Below are positions 35,301-46,326 of a stretch of DNA of 64,000 nt, piece by piece. Each line of letters begins with the position of its first letter. Within the stretch, counting starts at the first letter, position 1. Made by a program: the position numbers and the translations under genes. Below the pieces are notes generated by a model. It searched no databases. It saw nothing but the letters and a program-made list of their open reading frames with translations, and had not been told where the DNA came from. Source of the stretch: Eudorina sp. 2006-703-Eu-15 (taxonomy: Eukaryota; Chlorophyta; Chlorophyceae; Chlamydomonadales; Volvocaceae); the NCBI GenBank assembly GCA_003117195.1, contig BDSI01000076.1, positions 372,001-436,000 of the forward strand, in the 5' to 3' direction.

Positions 35301-37492
35301 GTGTGTGTGTGTTTGTGTGCTTAGGAGAAGAATACGTGGTTTTCTGTGTAGGGGGACGAAGGTACAGGAAATCTGTAAACAAATTCCAACTACATTGACT
35401 GCCAGAGCGTGGTGGAGTGGAAGTGGAGCCATGGTAGGCTGGAGGTGTGACGGGGAGGAAGGGGGAGAGGTGCAGGGGAGGGGAGGACCCGGAGAAAGGA
35501 TGGGGGGGCGATGCCTGGTTGGGTATGACCACCGTAGGGGCGATCACCAACGTAGCAAACCAAGACTGCGCAACAACAACAGGAGGTCGTCGCCGCTCCT
35601 GCATCGCGACGGCGCATCGTCCCGGAAGGCCGCACGGAACGCAGACGGAGAGGCAGCAAGGGAAGCTCGTACCGCGCAGTGGCGGGGTGGGGGGAAAGGA
35701 TTGGGGAACCGATGCGTGGCACAGGAGGGAGCGGGGTGGGGGGAGCCCTCGCTCTCACAGCTGCGGTGGCAGTCGCCCCAGGCGCTGTCATCACTGACCC
35801 GCACCGGGACCCTCCTCCGCTCCCATCCTCCGCATCCCACCCCGTCCCGTGCCGTGCCGTGAAGCTCCGTCTCCTCCCCTCATGGATCGGATCGGATCGG
35901 CCGCCGCCCGTTGAGCCCTGCGGCCCCGCCCCCCTCACCATGGACCGGTCCCCGGCCCACTCCATGTTGTGCACCAGCGCCATCTCTATCCGCTCGATGG
36001 CCTACCGAGGGGAATCCACCAAGAGGGGGTGGGGTGGGGCCGTCATTATGTCGGGCGGAGGGTGAGAGGTGAGCGAGGAGCGACCGCACCGTCGCGGATC
36101 GGTAGGAGGAAGGCGAGATCGTCACACACAGCAATACACGTATACGTCGGGCGAGTTCCTCCGCTCAACACGTCCGCCAGCCTAGCATGCTCCGGGCTGT
36201 CTGCCGCCCCCGTCATGCTATCATATCTCCCCTCTTCATGTGATGCCTCATGTCGCCTTCAGTAGTGTTCCGCACACGCCCCCGGCGGTCCCGGCCCCGG
36301 GCCGCACTCGCCTTCCTGGAGTCATGCCCGTCCAGCGTGATGTAGTTGACCGAGTAGCACACGGCGGCGCTTTCCCCCGTCTCCCACACCGTGGGGCATA
36401 TCGTGTTGTCCTCTGTTGTGCCCAGCGGCGCAACACGGCGGCGAACGCCGCGACACAAGGGGTGAAACCAGGGGTGAAGGGTGTGTTTAGAAGTGCAACC
36501 CGCCCGCCTGAAGGGTGTGTGTGAGTTTTGGGGCGGGGGAACACATAGGCCTCTGGGTGAGCCATGTAGGCTGATGCAAGCCGCGACTGGGGAATGGCAT
36601 AGCCCCACCCCCCATGTGGGCATTGCGTTCCATCGCCCCTGGCATGTCCTGGCGGAGCTCCGCTGCGTTGGTACGATATCAGTACCCGGCAGCTATTGAG
36701 TACCCGGATCAAGGGATAAGCTGCAGCGCAGTCTCCCTCAGCCAGCAGTCTCCCTCGTGCTCACATCCGAGCACACACACCCTCTTTCCCCGTCGACGTC
36801 AGGATGGTCAGGCGCGGAGTGCCAAGAGACGAGGGGCCCTTTGCGCTGCAGCGCTGTGGGGGTCTCCTTCCCAGGCTGATATGTGCTCGGTCACCGGTCA
36901 CCGCCGCCGTCTAGCCGGGCACCGAGCTCGGGGGGGCGCGGCTTGGTGGGTTGCGCAGGCCGTTACGGTTTTGCACATGGGCTTTTCCCCAGGCTCAAAA
37001 AGGGGGAGGGGCTCACCCGTGGCAGTCCCTAGCAGCTCATCCAGCGCCTGACGGTCCAACTTGTAGCCATAGCCACCGTCGCCGTCAAAGCCCACTAAGA
37101 GCAGGTCCACCTCGATGGGCAGTACTAGTGCCTGTTGCGAGCGTCGGGGAGGCATGTAGTCGCGATCACAGATTCAGTTGAACATACATTTGAGATATGG
37201 TGACTATGATATCGTTGCCTTGTAGACACCGGGACTGAAGAACAGATCAGATGCTACCGCGGCAGACACTGACCCGCGAGCGCTCTTCAAGAAAGTGCTT
37301 GGTTGCTGATTTGATCTCCGCCCGGATCACTTCATGAATTGAATCCCATCGCTTCCCTGCGCTGCGCTTGAGCTGCCGCTGCGCGCTGGTCGGGTCAGCT
37401 CTTGTCGGGACGACCGATTCCTTAGCGCAGCCTATATGTAGCACAGCTGCAATGACGAACACTAAATACACAAGCACTGGTTGAAGGGCCAT
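26346..37492 (-). CDS. Large type I membrane protein of the secretory pathway, plant-conserved type
   Basis: Eighteen exons on the minus strand: 37492-37274, 37131-37017, 36412-36312, 36001-35939, 35203-35114, 34574-34393, 33812-33611, 33404-33360, 32782-32579, 32288-32107, 31575-31356, 31085-30969, 30582-30338, 29768-29651, 29114-28987, 28672-28204, 27247-27192 and 26766-26346, giving about 1058 residues. Phases agree throughout; the exon 6 donor and exon 18 acceptor are the weakest points. It begins with a signal peptide (ALQPVLVYLVFVIAAVLHIG). A long lumenal part follows, with blocks such as LPIEVDLLLVGFDGDGGYG, YNFVVVDISAGPVSYGP and LPVFVFSLERGPEHLMFDN. One transmembrane helix (WFAVSILLVLLAAFGIAAALII, about residues 991-1014) precedes a short basic tail. 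Overall architecture and several blocks recall the land-plant membrane protein family of Arabidopsis At5g58100 (exine formation). That is from memory and unverified. No catalytic motif is recognised. Confidence 0.8.
27773..28170. mobile_element. Non-autonomous hAT-type MITE in intron of the membrane-protein gene
   Basis: A 398-bp element with perfect 14-bp terminal inverted repeats CAGGGTGGCTATCT (27773-27786 and, reversed, 28157-28170). It is flanked by an exact 8-bp target-site duplication CTCCAGGG (27765-27772 and 28171-28178). An 8-bp duplication with CAGGG-type termini is the hallmark of the hAT superfamily. The interior is AT-richer than its surroundings, has no transposase frame, and carries at least five AGATAC(T) words near both ends that could be transposase-binding repeats. 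Confidence 0.88.
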
Positions 37493-37977
37493 GATTTGTG
37501 GAGCTTCAACCTAGCAACATTTCCGGTTTTACCATCCTCAAATAGCGCTCCAGTATCATTACAGAAGTAGAGTAGAGTTCATTCAAATAGAAGCACCCAA
37601 TTGCCTGGCGGTCATGCTTCCATCAAGGTGGTTGCATGAACCGAACATGTCGTGCAACAAACGGCCGGCAACACGGCTGTATGCCACCTTAAGTAACAGT
37701 ATCTTGAGTACGTTGTTGATGTCCTGATGTTCCGGTCCGTGTTGCGCCTGGGTCATCACGGATTCAGGACCTCACCGGTTAGACGAATCGTCGCGTGAAG
37801 TCAAGCGCATGACACCAACACTTCAGCTTGTACAACAACACCAGATATGGTTTTGCTGATCCATAACGGAGTGCATCTCAACAGCGTTGTTGGGGCTATG
37901 TGACGTTCTCTACTCTCGGGGCCAAAGCCTGACCGTCCCACAAACCCCAATCCGCCCTATAAGTTCACACATAACAC
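37493..37977. promoter_or_regulatory. Divergent promoter region of membrane-protein and F-box genes
   Basis: 485 bp between two divergent start codons (37492 on the minus strand, 37978 on the plus strand). It is AT-richer than the flanking exons and has no open frame of note. Both promoters must lie here; individual elements cannot be assigned by eye. Confidence 0.5.
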
Positions 37978-40900
37978 ATGTCAGATTCTGCGGCTCCGTA
38001 TGGCCAACAAGCCGATGGCGCGCAGGCGCCGCGCCACGGAGGGCCAGCGCCGGAGCCTCACGAAGGCCTCTTCCGCGGGGACGTGCTGCAGGAAATCCTC
38101 TGCAGGCAAGCGTTAATGATGCTTGGCCACTGCCCATGGCTGTAGTGTATCCTTGCGTGTGTATGGTTATGCTTGCTTGCGGCGGGGGTTAGCGGGTTTC
38201 ACGTAATGCCCTTGCACCATACTGTCAAGGAGGTCGTGCTGGTGGGGTGGGTTGAGAAAGTGGGGGCGTCCCGCGACGAAGGGGACGGGGTTGAAGGACT
38301 TCAGTTCTGGCGCGCAGTCGTACGGGACGTGCAGTACTGTTCCATGCCGCCGTGATGGCCCGCTCCCCTTATCCCAACATCTTTTCCCCCGGCTTGAAAG
38401 CGGCAGCCTATTCCCCCTGAACAAGCCGATTTCAGACAACTGTAAACGTAGCCAGTGCCCTCTTTCTACTCCGCTGCCAACCCGGTAGGCTGGACACCGT
38501 ATCCGATTTAGCCAAGGCCGCGCTGGTGGCCCGCGCCTGGCGGGTGGCCGCACGGGACGACCTGCCCTGGCGACACGTGTATGTACGGCAGTACGGCAAG
38601 CCGCACGCCTGGGAGGCCTGCACCAGGTGGGTGTCGTGTCCATCATCTCTCAGTTGCGACGTGGCTTCACAAGGGGGGGCCCACATCCTCCTTCGGAGCG
38701 ATTGTGTCATTTGCCTGCAGCGCTGCATCGAATCAAGAAATCCTGCATGTCAGCCCGTGGCCCTCAGAGCAACCTTGGGTACGGGTGGTGCCGATGCAGA
38801 GACACACAATCACGCGGACCCCCTCTGGACCCGCAGGGACATATAATATATGTGTATATATACGGCATGTACGGCTCCTCAACACCTGGTAGAAGCGTTG
38901 CTGGCACGTGCGCTGGCCTGCCGCACGGCGGTGGTCCACGTGCCCTCTCCCCCACATGACCTTGCAGTGACCCTTCGCGCCCTGCCGTCACCACCGACCC
39001 GAGGGTCGCCTGGGTCCGTCTGGCCTTGCCGTCTTCCATTAGACCTCCCACCACCATGGCTTGTTGTTCGCTTCGGTCAATCTGGTCAATCCCACGATTG
39101 ATGTTGATGCCACAGCTATCGCGAGCAGTGCGCCCGGCGCGCGGGGCTGCGCTGGCCGGTCGCGTCGCCGCCGCTGCCCGGAGCGCCGGCCCCGGGCGCT
39201 CAGCTGGAGGCGTACGACAGGATGTACGGTGTACGGACGTTGGCTGTGTCGTATGACCCTGCATCGCGGGCGTTGCTGCGGGCGGTACGCTCGCGGGCGC
39301 TGCTGGGGGATGCCGTGCGGGTCGCGGTGCAGGCGGTACAGCTGGGGCCGCCGGAGGCACCCGCCGCTACCGCTGCTACCGCCGAAGGCGGAGGCCGAGG
39401 CGGATCGCAGACGGAGCGTCAGCAGCAGCAGCAGGAGGCCGAGGCGGGGGCGGCCGAGCGACCGAGGTTGGGCAACGCTGCCAGCCACGCAGCCGCGGCG
39501 GCGGCCGGCGCCACCCGCGCTACAGCCGCGGCAGCAGCAGCCGATGACGACGCGCCATGGCTTTGCATGGTATCTGCAGACGGAAGCGATCCGCCGCCGC
39601 CGCCGCCACCGCCGCCGGCGGATGAGGACTTGGACGGCGACGCGGCCGCAGCCGCCCCAGCTACAGCCACGGGCGGCGTGCCGTACCTGACCGAGGAGGG
39701 CGGCCGCCAGATCGCCCAGCTGGCGGAGCTACTGCCGACGGTCATGTGCTGCGCCGACGGGCTGCTGTACCTGCCCGCCGGACCCACGGGTCGCGGCCTG
39801 GCGGCCTGGGATCTGCTGTCGGTGCCAGCGCCGCCGCACACCGGAACCAGCTCCGGAACCACATCCAAGCCCACCACCTCCACGGACGAGGGCGCAGCGG
39901 CGGCGCTGCCGCACCAACACCACCACCAGCACGGCCGCCAGGCGGCGCCGGCGCGGGCGCAGGCGCGGCAGCCGTTCTGGTTGCTGCCGGAGGCACACCC
40001 GGGGCGGCTGCTGGCGGCCTCGGCGGACGGCGGGCTGGCGGTGAGCGGCTGCGACGGCGGGCGGCTGCGGTTCTGGGAGGGCCGGCGGCGGGACGCGCCG
40101 CTGCTGGGAGAGGCGGACATCAGTTTGCTGACCGGGCTGCCCGTGCTGGACGCCTTCCCGCTGCCCGCAGGTGCGTGCTGAACACGGAAACCGCACACAT
40201 CCCATCGTATTGGTTTTCATGCCGTATAACAATGTGTGACCGTTACAAGTTGTGACCCGTAGTCCCGACCGGGCGTTCCAACGGGCCCAGATAGCTCGTA
40301 GGCGCCTCATTTCATCAACCCCTACCAAGGACTGCGCACCCATCCTCCAGCGCCCGCGGGGAGCCTTTGATGCATTCCATTACGTGTTAATGGTATGTGT
40401 ACGCTTTGTGCACCTTTGCGTTAATAACCTAGCCTAGTAAGGGATCTTCACCGAGGCGGGAGGTAAAGCAAGGGGTGTATGGGTGCGTCTGTGAAGGTTT
40501 GCAAACCTGCCATGAACGGGCCCGTGGAGGTTGAGCAGCGGTCGGACAGGAGGTGTTGAAGTCTATGAGTACCGGATTGGGAATCGCCTCAAATGGTCAA
40601 TCGCCACCGGCCGATGGCGCCGCTCCCCGCAGCCCGGCCGGGCTCCGGTCGTCACTGCCTGTGGATCACCGTGTGTGAGGCCTCGGGGCTGGCGGCGGTG
40701 GTGCTGGCGTCGCCGCTGGCGCCCCTGGTGATGATCTTCCGGGCGACACCGCGGGGCTACCGCTGCCGGACAGCGGCGGGCGGAGGCGGAGGCGCCGCGG
40801 GCGGTCGCGACGCCAGTGACGGCGCCAACGGCCCCGGCGGCGGCGGCGGCGTGGGGCAGCTGCTTGCCACCCAGACGTTCGGCGGCGCGCCGTGCAACGG

Positions 40901-43290
40901 GCTGTGGCTGTTCCGCAACCGGATGCTGACGCTGCAGGTGCTGTGCAGCGACGTGATGGGGGTGAGTACCTGGAGCCCCCTACCACGAGTGAGAACCCTG
41001 CCTCGCGTAATGACGTGATATGAAGTATGCCCTCCCCTGAGGTAGTGGCGAGTAAACCCTAGCCTGAGGTAATGGCGAGTAAACCCTCCCCTGGAGTAAT
41101 GCCGAGTAAGGCCTCCCCTGGGGTAATGCCGAGTAAACCCTAGCCTGAGGTAATGGCGAGTAAACCCTCCCCTGGAGTAATGCCGAGTAAGGCCTCCCCT
41201 GGGGTAATGCCGAGTAAACCCTAGCCTGAGGTAATGGCGAGTAAACCCTCCCCTGGAGTTAATGGCGCTCGCCTGGAGTTGATGCCGAGTAAACCCTGGC
41301 CTGAGGTAATGGCGAGTAAACCCTCCCCTGGAGTTAATGGCGTGTAAACCCTCCCCTGGAGTTGATGCCGAGTAAGCCCTCCACGTTTCCCCGTCCGCAG
41401 GCCCGCTTCGGCGGCAGCGGAGGCAGCTCAGTGCTGGTGACGGTCGCGGTGTGTATGTGGCGGCTGCCCGATGGCTCCCGGGAGGGCGACGCGGCTGCTG
41501 CCAATGGTGATGGTGATGGTGATGGTGATGTCGACGGAGGGGAGGACGGCGGGGAGCCGGAGGGCCACTGGTCGGACGACTGGACCCGGCTCTTCTCCAG
41601 CAGGTGAGCTGAGTACGGAGTACGACTGTCCAACTCCCGTACAGGCTCGCATTTGATTTGTGACCGGTGTGGCTGTTGAGGGGAGCAGGGAGCGAGGGAG
41701 AGGGATGTAGGGGCCCGGCTCGTGACCCGAGGCATTCCGTGTGGCAGACCTGCATCATTAAACGAATGATTACCGGGCATGGCGGACCTACGGATGCATC
41801 CCAACACGCTCGCGCTACGTGCTCTGGGGTCTGACCGGGGTCTTGGCAGCCGAGCTCCAATCCACGACCCGAGCTCCAGAGGTCCTTCCAGAGCCTGACA
41901 GGGCTAGCTCAGCACGTCATCGCACCCCTGCCAGCAATGTCTGATGGCTTAGGAAATGGGGCTGCCGTCTTGCCCTGTCCGCCCGTCCTCCGCGCCTCTC
42001 TCACCATCCCGGCCTCGCACGGCTGCGCGCTGTGCCTCGGACGAGCCGTGTTTGCCCGCGAGTGACACACGTCCTGATCCGGCTCCAACTGGTGCGTTTA
42101 CGGTATTCTCACGGTCAGGGAATATGCGCGGTCAGGGAACATGCCTCCTGCCGTCCCCCCACGCCTCAGGTATAAGTCAATATACCTGTCCTGATCAGGC
42201 TTGGGCGGGTGTGTTGGCCATGCTCCATGCGCATGTGTGGTTCCTGATCAGGCTCCAGCTGGAGCACCCGCGCACGCTGGTGCTGGGCCGCATGCGGCCC
42301 CTGCTAGCGGCCTCCGAGGACCTGATGCTGCTGACGGTGCCGCGCAACGTGGGCGGCCGGCCGCCGCACAGCCAGGTGCTGGCGCTGGAGCTGCCGGCAG
42401 CGACCCACGGGTCCTCCTCCTCCTCGTCGTCGTCGTCCTCGTCGTCGTCTTCCCCTTCATCTTCTGATAATGATAACGACGATGAAGTGAATTCAGCTGG
42501 GCGCCGCAGCGCCGACGGGGAAGGCGGCACCGGGTCGGGTGCGGCAGAGGCAGAGGCACAGGCGGCCGGTGAGGCGGGCAGCGGCGGCGCGGATTCCGGG
42601 GCCAGGTCCAAGCCGAGCAAGTCAAGGGAGCGGTCGGTGCCGAAGCTGCGGCCGGCGCAGCTGCGCTGCGGCGCCGGTCGCGGTGGTCGGATGGCGGTGG
42701 TGCCCGAGGAGCAGCGGCTGCAGTGGGTGCCGGTGATAGAGGTACGGCGGGGGGACCGGGCCGCGGGGGAGGTGGTTGAGGGTACGGTAGTTGAGGAGAC
42801 GTATGGAAGCCGCGCTGCTGCCGGCAAGGACACAAATCCGACTCGATCGGCAGGCGGTGCAGTACCGTACCTTCCATATGGGCAGGGGAAAGATGGGGCG
42901 GGCTGTTCAGAGGGAGGGCGAAGGGGGCAGCAAGCAAACTGGCCCAAGCGGGGGAAGGATACGTGGGGTACGGCATGGGGGGCCGCGGCTGGTGGGCTGG
43001 GCTGTCTAGGTAGGTACGGGGATGTACGCTGTGTAATGAAACACAAGTTGTTCGGACTGTTCTGATCTTGGGGCGCGTGTGCTGCGCTGCCCTGTGCGCT
43101 GCGCTGCCCTGTGTGCTGCGCTGCCCTGTGTGCTGCGCTGCCCTGTGTGGTGGTGCTTGCGCGACCGCAGGACGCCGGGGAGGTGGTGGTGGCGATTGAG
43201 CCCACGCCGCGGCACCTGGCGCTTCTGTCCGAGGACGGCCGGCTGAGGCTGTACGGCATCATCCCCGAGGCCGCCGTACTGGACGATTGA
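37978..43290 (+). CDS. F-box protein with WD/propeller-like C-terminal region
   Basis: Seven exons: 37978-38105, 38489-38626, 39116-40170, 40633-40961, 41401-41603, 42252-42741 and 43171-43290, giving 820 residues. F-box proteins are the substrate-recognition subunits of SCF ubiquitin ligases. The F-box spans exons 1 and 2 (about residues 33-80): GDVLQEILCRLDTVSDLAKA, then ALVARAWRVAARDDLPWRHV. Continuity of the motif across the junction supports a GC-AG intron (donor AG|GCAAGC at 38106). The rest consists of short hydrophobic strands resembling degenerate WD repeats (RLLAASADGGLAVSGCDGGR, LWITVCEASGLAAVVLASPL, HLALLSEDGRLRLYG). These are separated by long Ala/Gly/Pro/Ser and acidic inserts, so a beta-propeller substrate-binding domain is inferred. 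The start ATG is the first in frame with the F-box. A TGTAA at 44253-44257 could be its poly(A) signal. Confidence 0.85.
40240..40360 (+). repeat. Dispersed repeat family, copy A (intron 3 of F-box gene)
   Basis: About 120 bp, starting CGTTACAAG and including CAACGGGCCCAGATAGCTCG and ACCAAGGACTGCGCACCCAT. It is close to identical over much of its length to 55503-55621. The TAGCTCGTAGG stretch is loosely similar to a polymerase III A box, so a SINE origin is possible but unproven. Confidence 0.8.
41030..41385 (+). repeat. Intronic minisatellite, ~27-bp unit
   Basis: About 12 diverged units built on CCCTGGAGTAATGCCGAGTA, with GAGGTAATGGCGAGTAAACC variants, arranged in a higher-order pattern. 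It fills most of F-box gene intron 4 (40962-41400). It is not CRISPR-like: units abut, with no unique spacers. Confidence 0.9.
43081..43149 (+). repeat. 15-bp tandem repeat in last F-box gene intron
   Basis: Four to five copies of CTGCGCTGCCCTGTG directly upstream of the last exon (43171). Confidence 0.9.
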
Positions 43291-44288
43291 CGGACCCGAT
43301 GCGACGATGTCATCCTTTTGGCAGCGAGTTGTGGTTGCTGCTGAGGTGGACTGTGGACGGGGCTGTCTACGGATGTGGCGGCTGGAATGCTGCGGTGCAG
43401 CGAATAAGCGATTACAAAAATTTTGAAGTTGGGCTGGGTGATAACGTCGGATGCGAAACAAGTTCGGGGCTTAGTAGCTGTAGCTACGGACGGACCTGGA
43501 CGGCGTTTCGGCTTGAACGAGGGCCGATGGCAAAGCGATTCTACATGATGTTATTTACATGAATGAATGAATGAACGTTACAGCGGACCCCAGAGGGATT
43601 GATTTACATGTCTTGCTCGAAGCCGTATATACATTCGCACGCACTCTTTGAAAATCCGCCGACGGAACGTGGACATGCGTGCTGTGCGTGCCCGTGACGG
43701 CCCGTGTTTCCTCAAACAAACTCTGCTCCTCCAGCTGCTGGCACATGAATGAATGAATAAAAAAACGTTGCAGCAAATGCTGCTAGGTTTGTGCCATCCG
43801 GCTCGTTCTGATGACAAGTTTATGACTGGAAACCAACGAGCGAGCCGCCGAGCAGACTCTCAAGCAGGAAGGCAGATGCGGGTACCCCAAGACTCGTGTG
43901 CCGTGCAGCAGCAGACGCGGCAACTCTGGGCAGCCCCGACGCAACGCGCCTCACTCGCGCCCCCCACGGGAAGGGGGCAACGGGGATCCGTCCGATAAGA
44001 AGCAGCACCCGTGCCAACCCGACCAATACCACACGGCCGGTGGTGGTGCGTACGACACCTTCCCTGCCACCTCCACCCCTCCGGCCCGGCGTCTGTGCAC
44101 CAAATGATTTAAGCCGACCGCCCTCAACTACACAACCAGTAGCCGCAGGACGCACAGTCTAGTACTTGGTTTTTGGCGCCATCCATCCACGGCGACGTAC
44201 CCTGCCTTGGTCGTACCACGGTCCGCCCACTCATTACAGCCCTTTGCAGCCCTGTAAAGCCGACCCGCAGTCCGGATAGAACCTGAAC
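43291..44288. other. Intergenic region between F-box and secreted-protein genes
   Basis: Probably F-box gene 3' UTR followed by the next promoter. It contains a fragment of the inverted-repeat element family: GAATGAACGTTACAGCGGAC at 43569-43588, with a second GAATGAATGAAT run at about 43746. No coding exon is recognised. A TGTAA lies at 44253-44257, only 32 bp before the next start codon. Confidence 0.45.
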
Positions 44289-46326
44289 ATGTCGTCCCCG
44301 CGCGCTGGTGCTGTGGGGCGCCTGGTGGTGATGGCGGTGATGGCGATGGGGGCGGCGGTCGCGGCTGCGACGGCGACGACGGCGGCGCGGCCCACCCAGA
44401 TCCTGCCCTTCCCCGAGGACATCGACGAGGACTTCCAGGTGGGTGCGTCGAGCGGCAGCGAGCGCTGAGCCGGGTGGTGGTAGGTGCGCCGAGCCGGGTG
44501 CCGCCAAGCAAAGCCCACACGCACACACACCGTGTGTTAAGTACATCGCAGGTTTTAGTAAGTATCCGGGCCTGGGTGGGCTCCTTATTACACGCCACGT
44601 GTGTGGGTGAAGCTCGGCCGGGGCGGGCATGGCCATCACTCTGCCAGCATGACGCCGGTTGCGCTCCTGCCAGAGCTGTTGCCGCAGCGGCGGCTGCCTG
44701 CTCTGACCTGACCTGACCCGCGCGCTCTGACCCCTCATCGGCCGCCGTGTCGAGTCGTAGCCCCGAGCCGCTCACTCCGGCGGCCGCCCGCCCACCTCAC
44801 CCACCGGCCCGCCCGCCCTATCCACCACGCGCCCACCTCACCCACCCGCCCGCCCACCCGTCGGCAGTTTGAGATGAGGAACCTGTACACGGACCGCAAG
44901 AACGGCGCCCGCATCAACATCTTTGTCAAGTACCGCTACTACGACAGGGCAACCCTGCCGAGCTACACCACCGAGACGGGTACGTGGTGGGTGCGTGGTG
45001 GATGGGTGGGTGCATGGGTGCTGGGTGTGTGTGTGGTGGGTGGGTTAAATTGAGAAAATATATAAACCCGCAGAACGAACCCGGGCACACCCAGCATAAC
45101 GCAGTATACTTACGGGGTGCGGTACCTGAACGAAAAGATAGAGACCGCGCGCGGGCGCGTGGCGGCGCGGCCGCGCTGCCGCAGTGCCACAACAAGCAAA
45201 CTGCGAACCCAACCCAACCCGGAAAGGACAGATACGTTACCGACCACCACTGTCGCGATGGGTGGGTGGGTGCCCTCAGCGCGTAAGCCCGTCCGCGTGT
45301 GCAGATGTACCGTAAATCGATGTGACGGACCTGAAGGCCATCCAAAGCAACACCACCACCCCTATGGCGCCGTTGCGTGCGGCATTGCTGGCGGTCCCAC
45401 AAGCACGCCAACGGCCAAGTCGGAAGGAATGCAACAACCCACATGACCTGTCGTCCCCGCCCATGGGACGTCTTCACGTCCTCGCCCCGCGGTGATGCAT
45501 GTGGGTGCCGCACGCTGCACACACCCGCGTCCTAACCCCCTGCGCATGCATACACCATTCAGGCACGTTCAGCTTCCTGGACGTCGAGAAGGTCATCTGG
45601 CCGTTCGTGCCCGCCGGCGGCAAGGGGCTGGCTGGCAGCGCGTTTGTGGAGGTGCTGACGCGCGAGATCGCGGAGGCCGTGTGGAGGCGGTTCCCCATCC
45701 GGGGGCTGTCCATCCGTCTGGAGGTCCAGGTGCGGCAGCGTAGGGCTGCACCCGCGCGATGCATGCATGCATGCACGCATGCGTGCATGCATTCATGCAT
45801 GCAAGGGTGTCCGCAGCTGGGCGCCGTCATTTCGCATCTTCCTCTCCGCCCGTACAGGCGTGATGTACGACATGTACGGCATGTACGGCAAACCTTTACC
45901 CCAGGCAAAAAAGATACTCAGTGCGGGAGGGGCAATTATCGGTATTGCGATCGCCGCTCGCCTACTTGGCGTGTGATTTATTCGCGCAGTGCTTTGTGTA
46001 CGTGTCCATCCCACCCACCCGGCCGCTTCCTTCTGCTTGCGCCCCCCCGCCCGGCTCCCCCCCCTGCATGCATGCAGGGCATGTCCGAGGGCGGCCTGCC
46101 CGACCACTACGCCTCCACCGTTACCGTGGGCGAGATCGAGCCCTGGGTGTCCCTCGTCAACCAGTTCCCAGGCTGCGACGGCATGTCCACGGGCAAGGGC
46201 AACGAGGCGTGCCGGGTGTGGCCCACATGGAAGGCCGCCGACCCCAAGGCCCCCAGGCTGCGCCAGGAGGCCGCCAGGAAGGCGGGCAGACACGACAAGC
46301 CGGACGACTGCGACTTCTGTGCTTGA
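44289..46326 (+). CDS. Secreted protein of unknown function, possible T-fold-like core
   Basis: Four exons: 44289-44438, 44868-44979, 45563-45729 and 46078-46326, giving 225 residues with consistent phases. The N-terminus (residues about 10-32) is a run of Val/Met/Ala typical of a signal peptide, so the protein is probably secreted or lumenal. The middle has RINIFVKYRYYDR, TFSFLDVEKVIWPFV, LTREIAEAVWRRFP and IRGLSIRLEVQ. This strand, helix ending in RRFP, then strand order resembles the dihydroneopterin aldolase/pterin-synthase T-fold, but no catalytic residue of those enzymes can be assigned and the resemblance may be accidental. The C-terminus is Lys/Arg-rich with four cysteines (ends DDCDFCA). 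A TGTAA signal is at 46772-46776. Confidence 0.78.
45760..45808 (+). repeat. GCAT-rich palindromic microsatellite
   Basis: Runs of GCATGCATGCATGCACGCAT in the intron after exon 3 of the secreted-protein gene. A shorter GCATGCATGCAG forms the 3' splice site at about 46066-46077. Confidence 0.8.

Noticed and set aside
41030..41385. CRISPR-like array
   Set aside because: Units are diverged and directly adjacent without unique spacers, inside a eukaryotic intron; it is a minisatellite.
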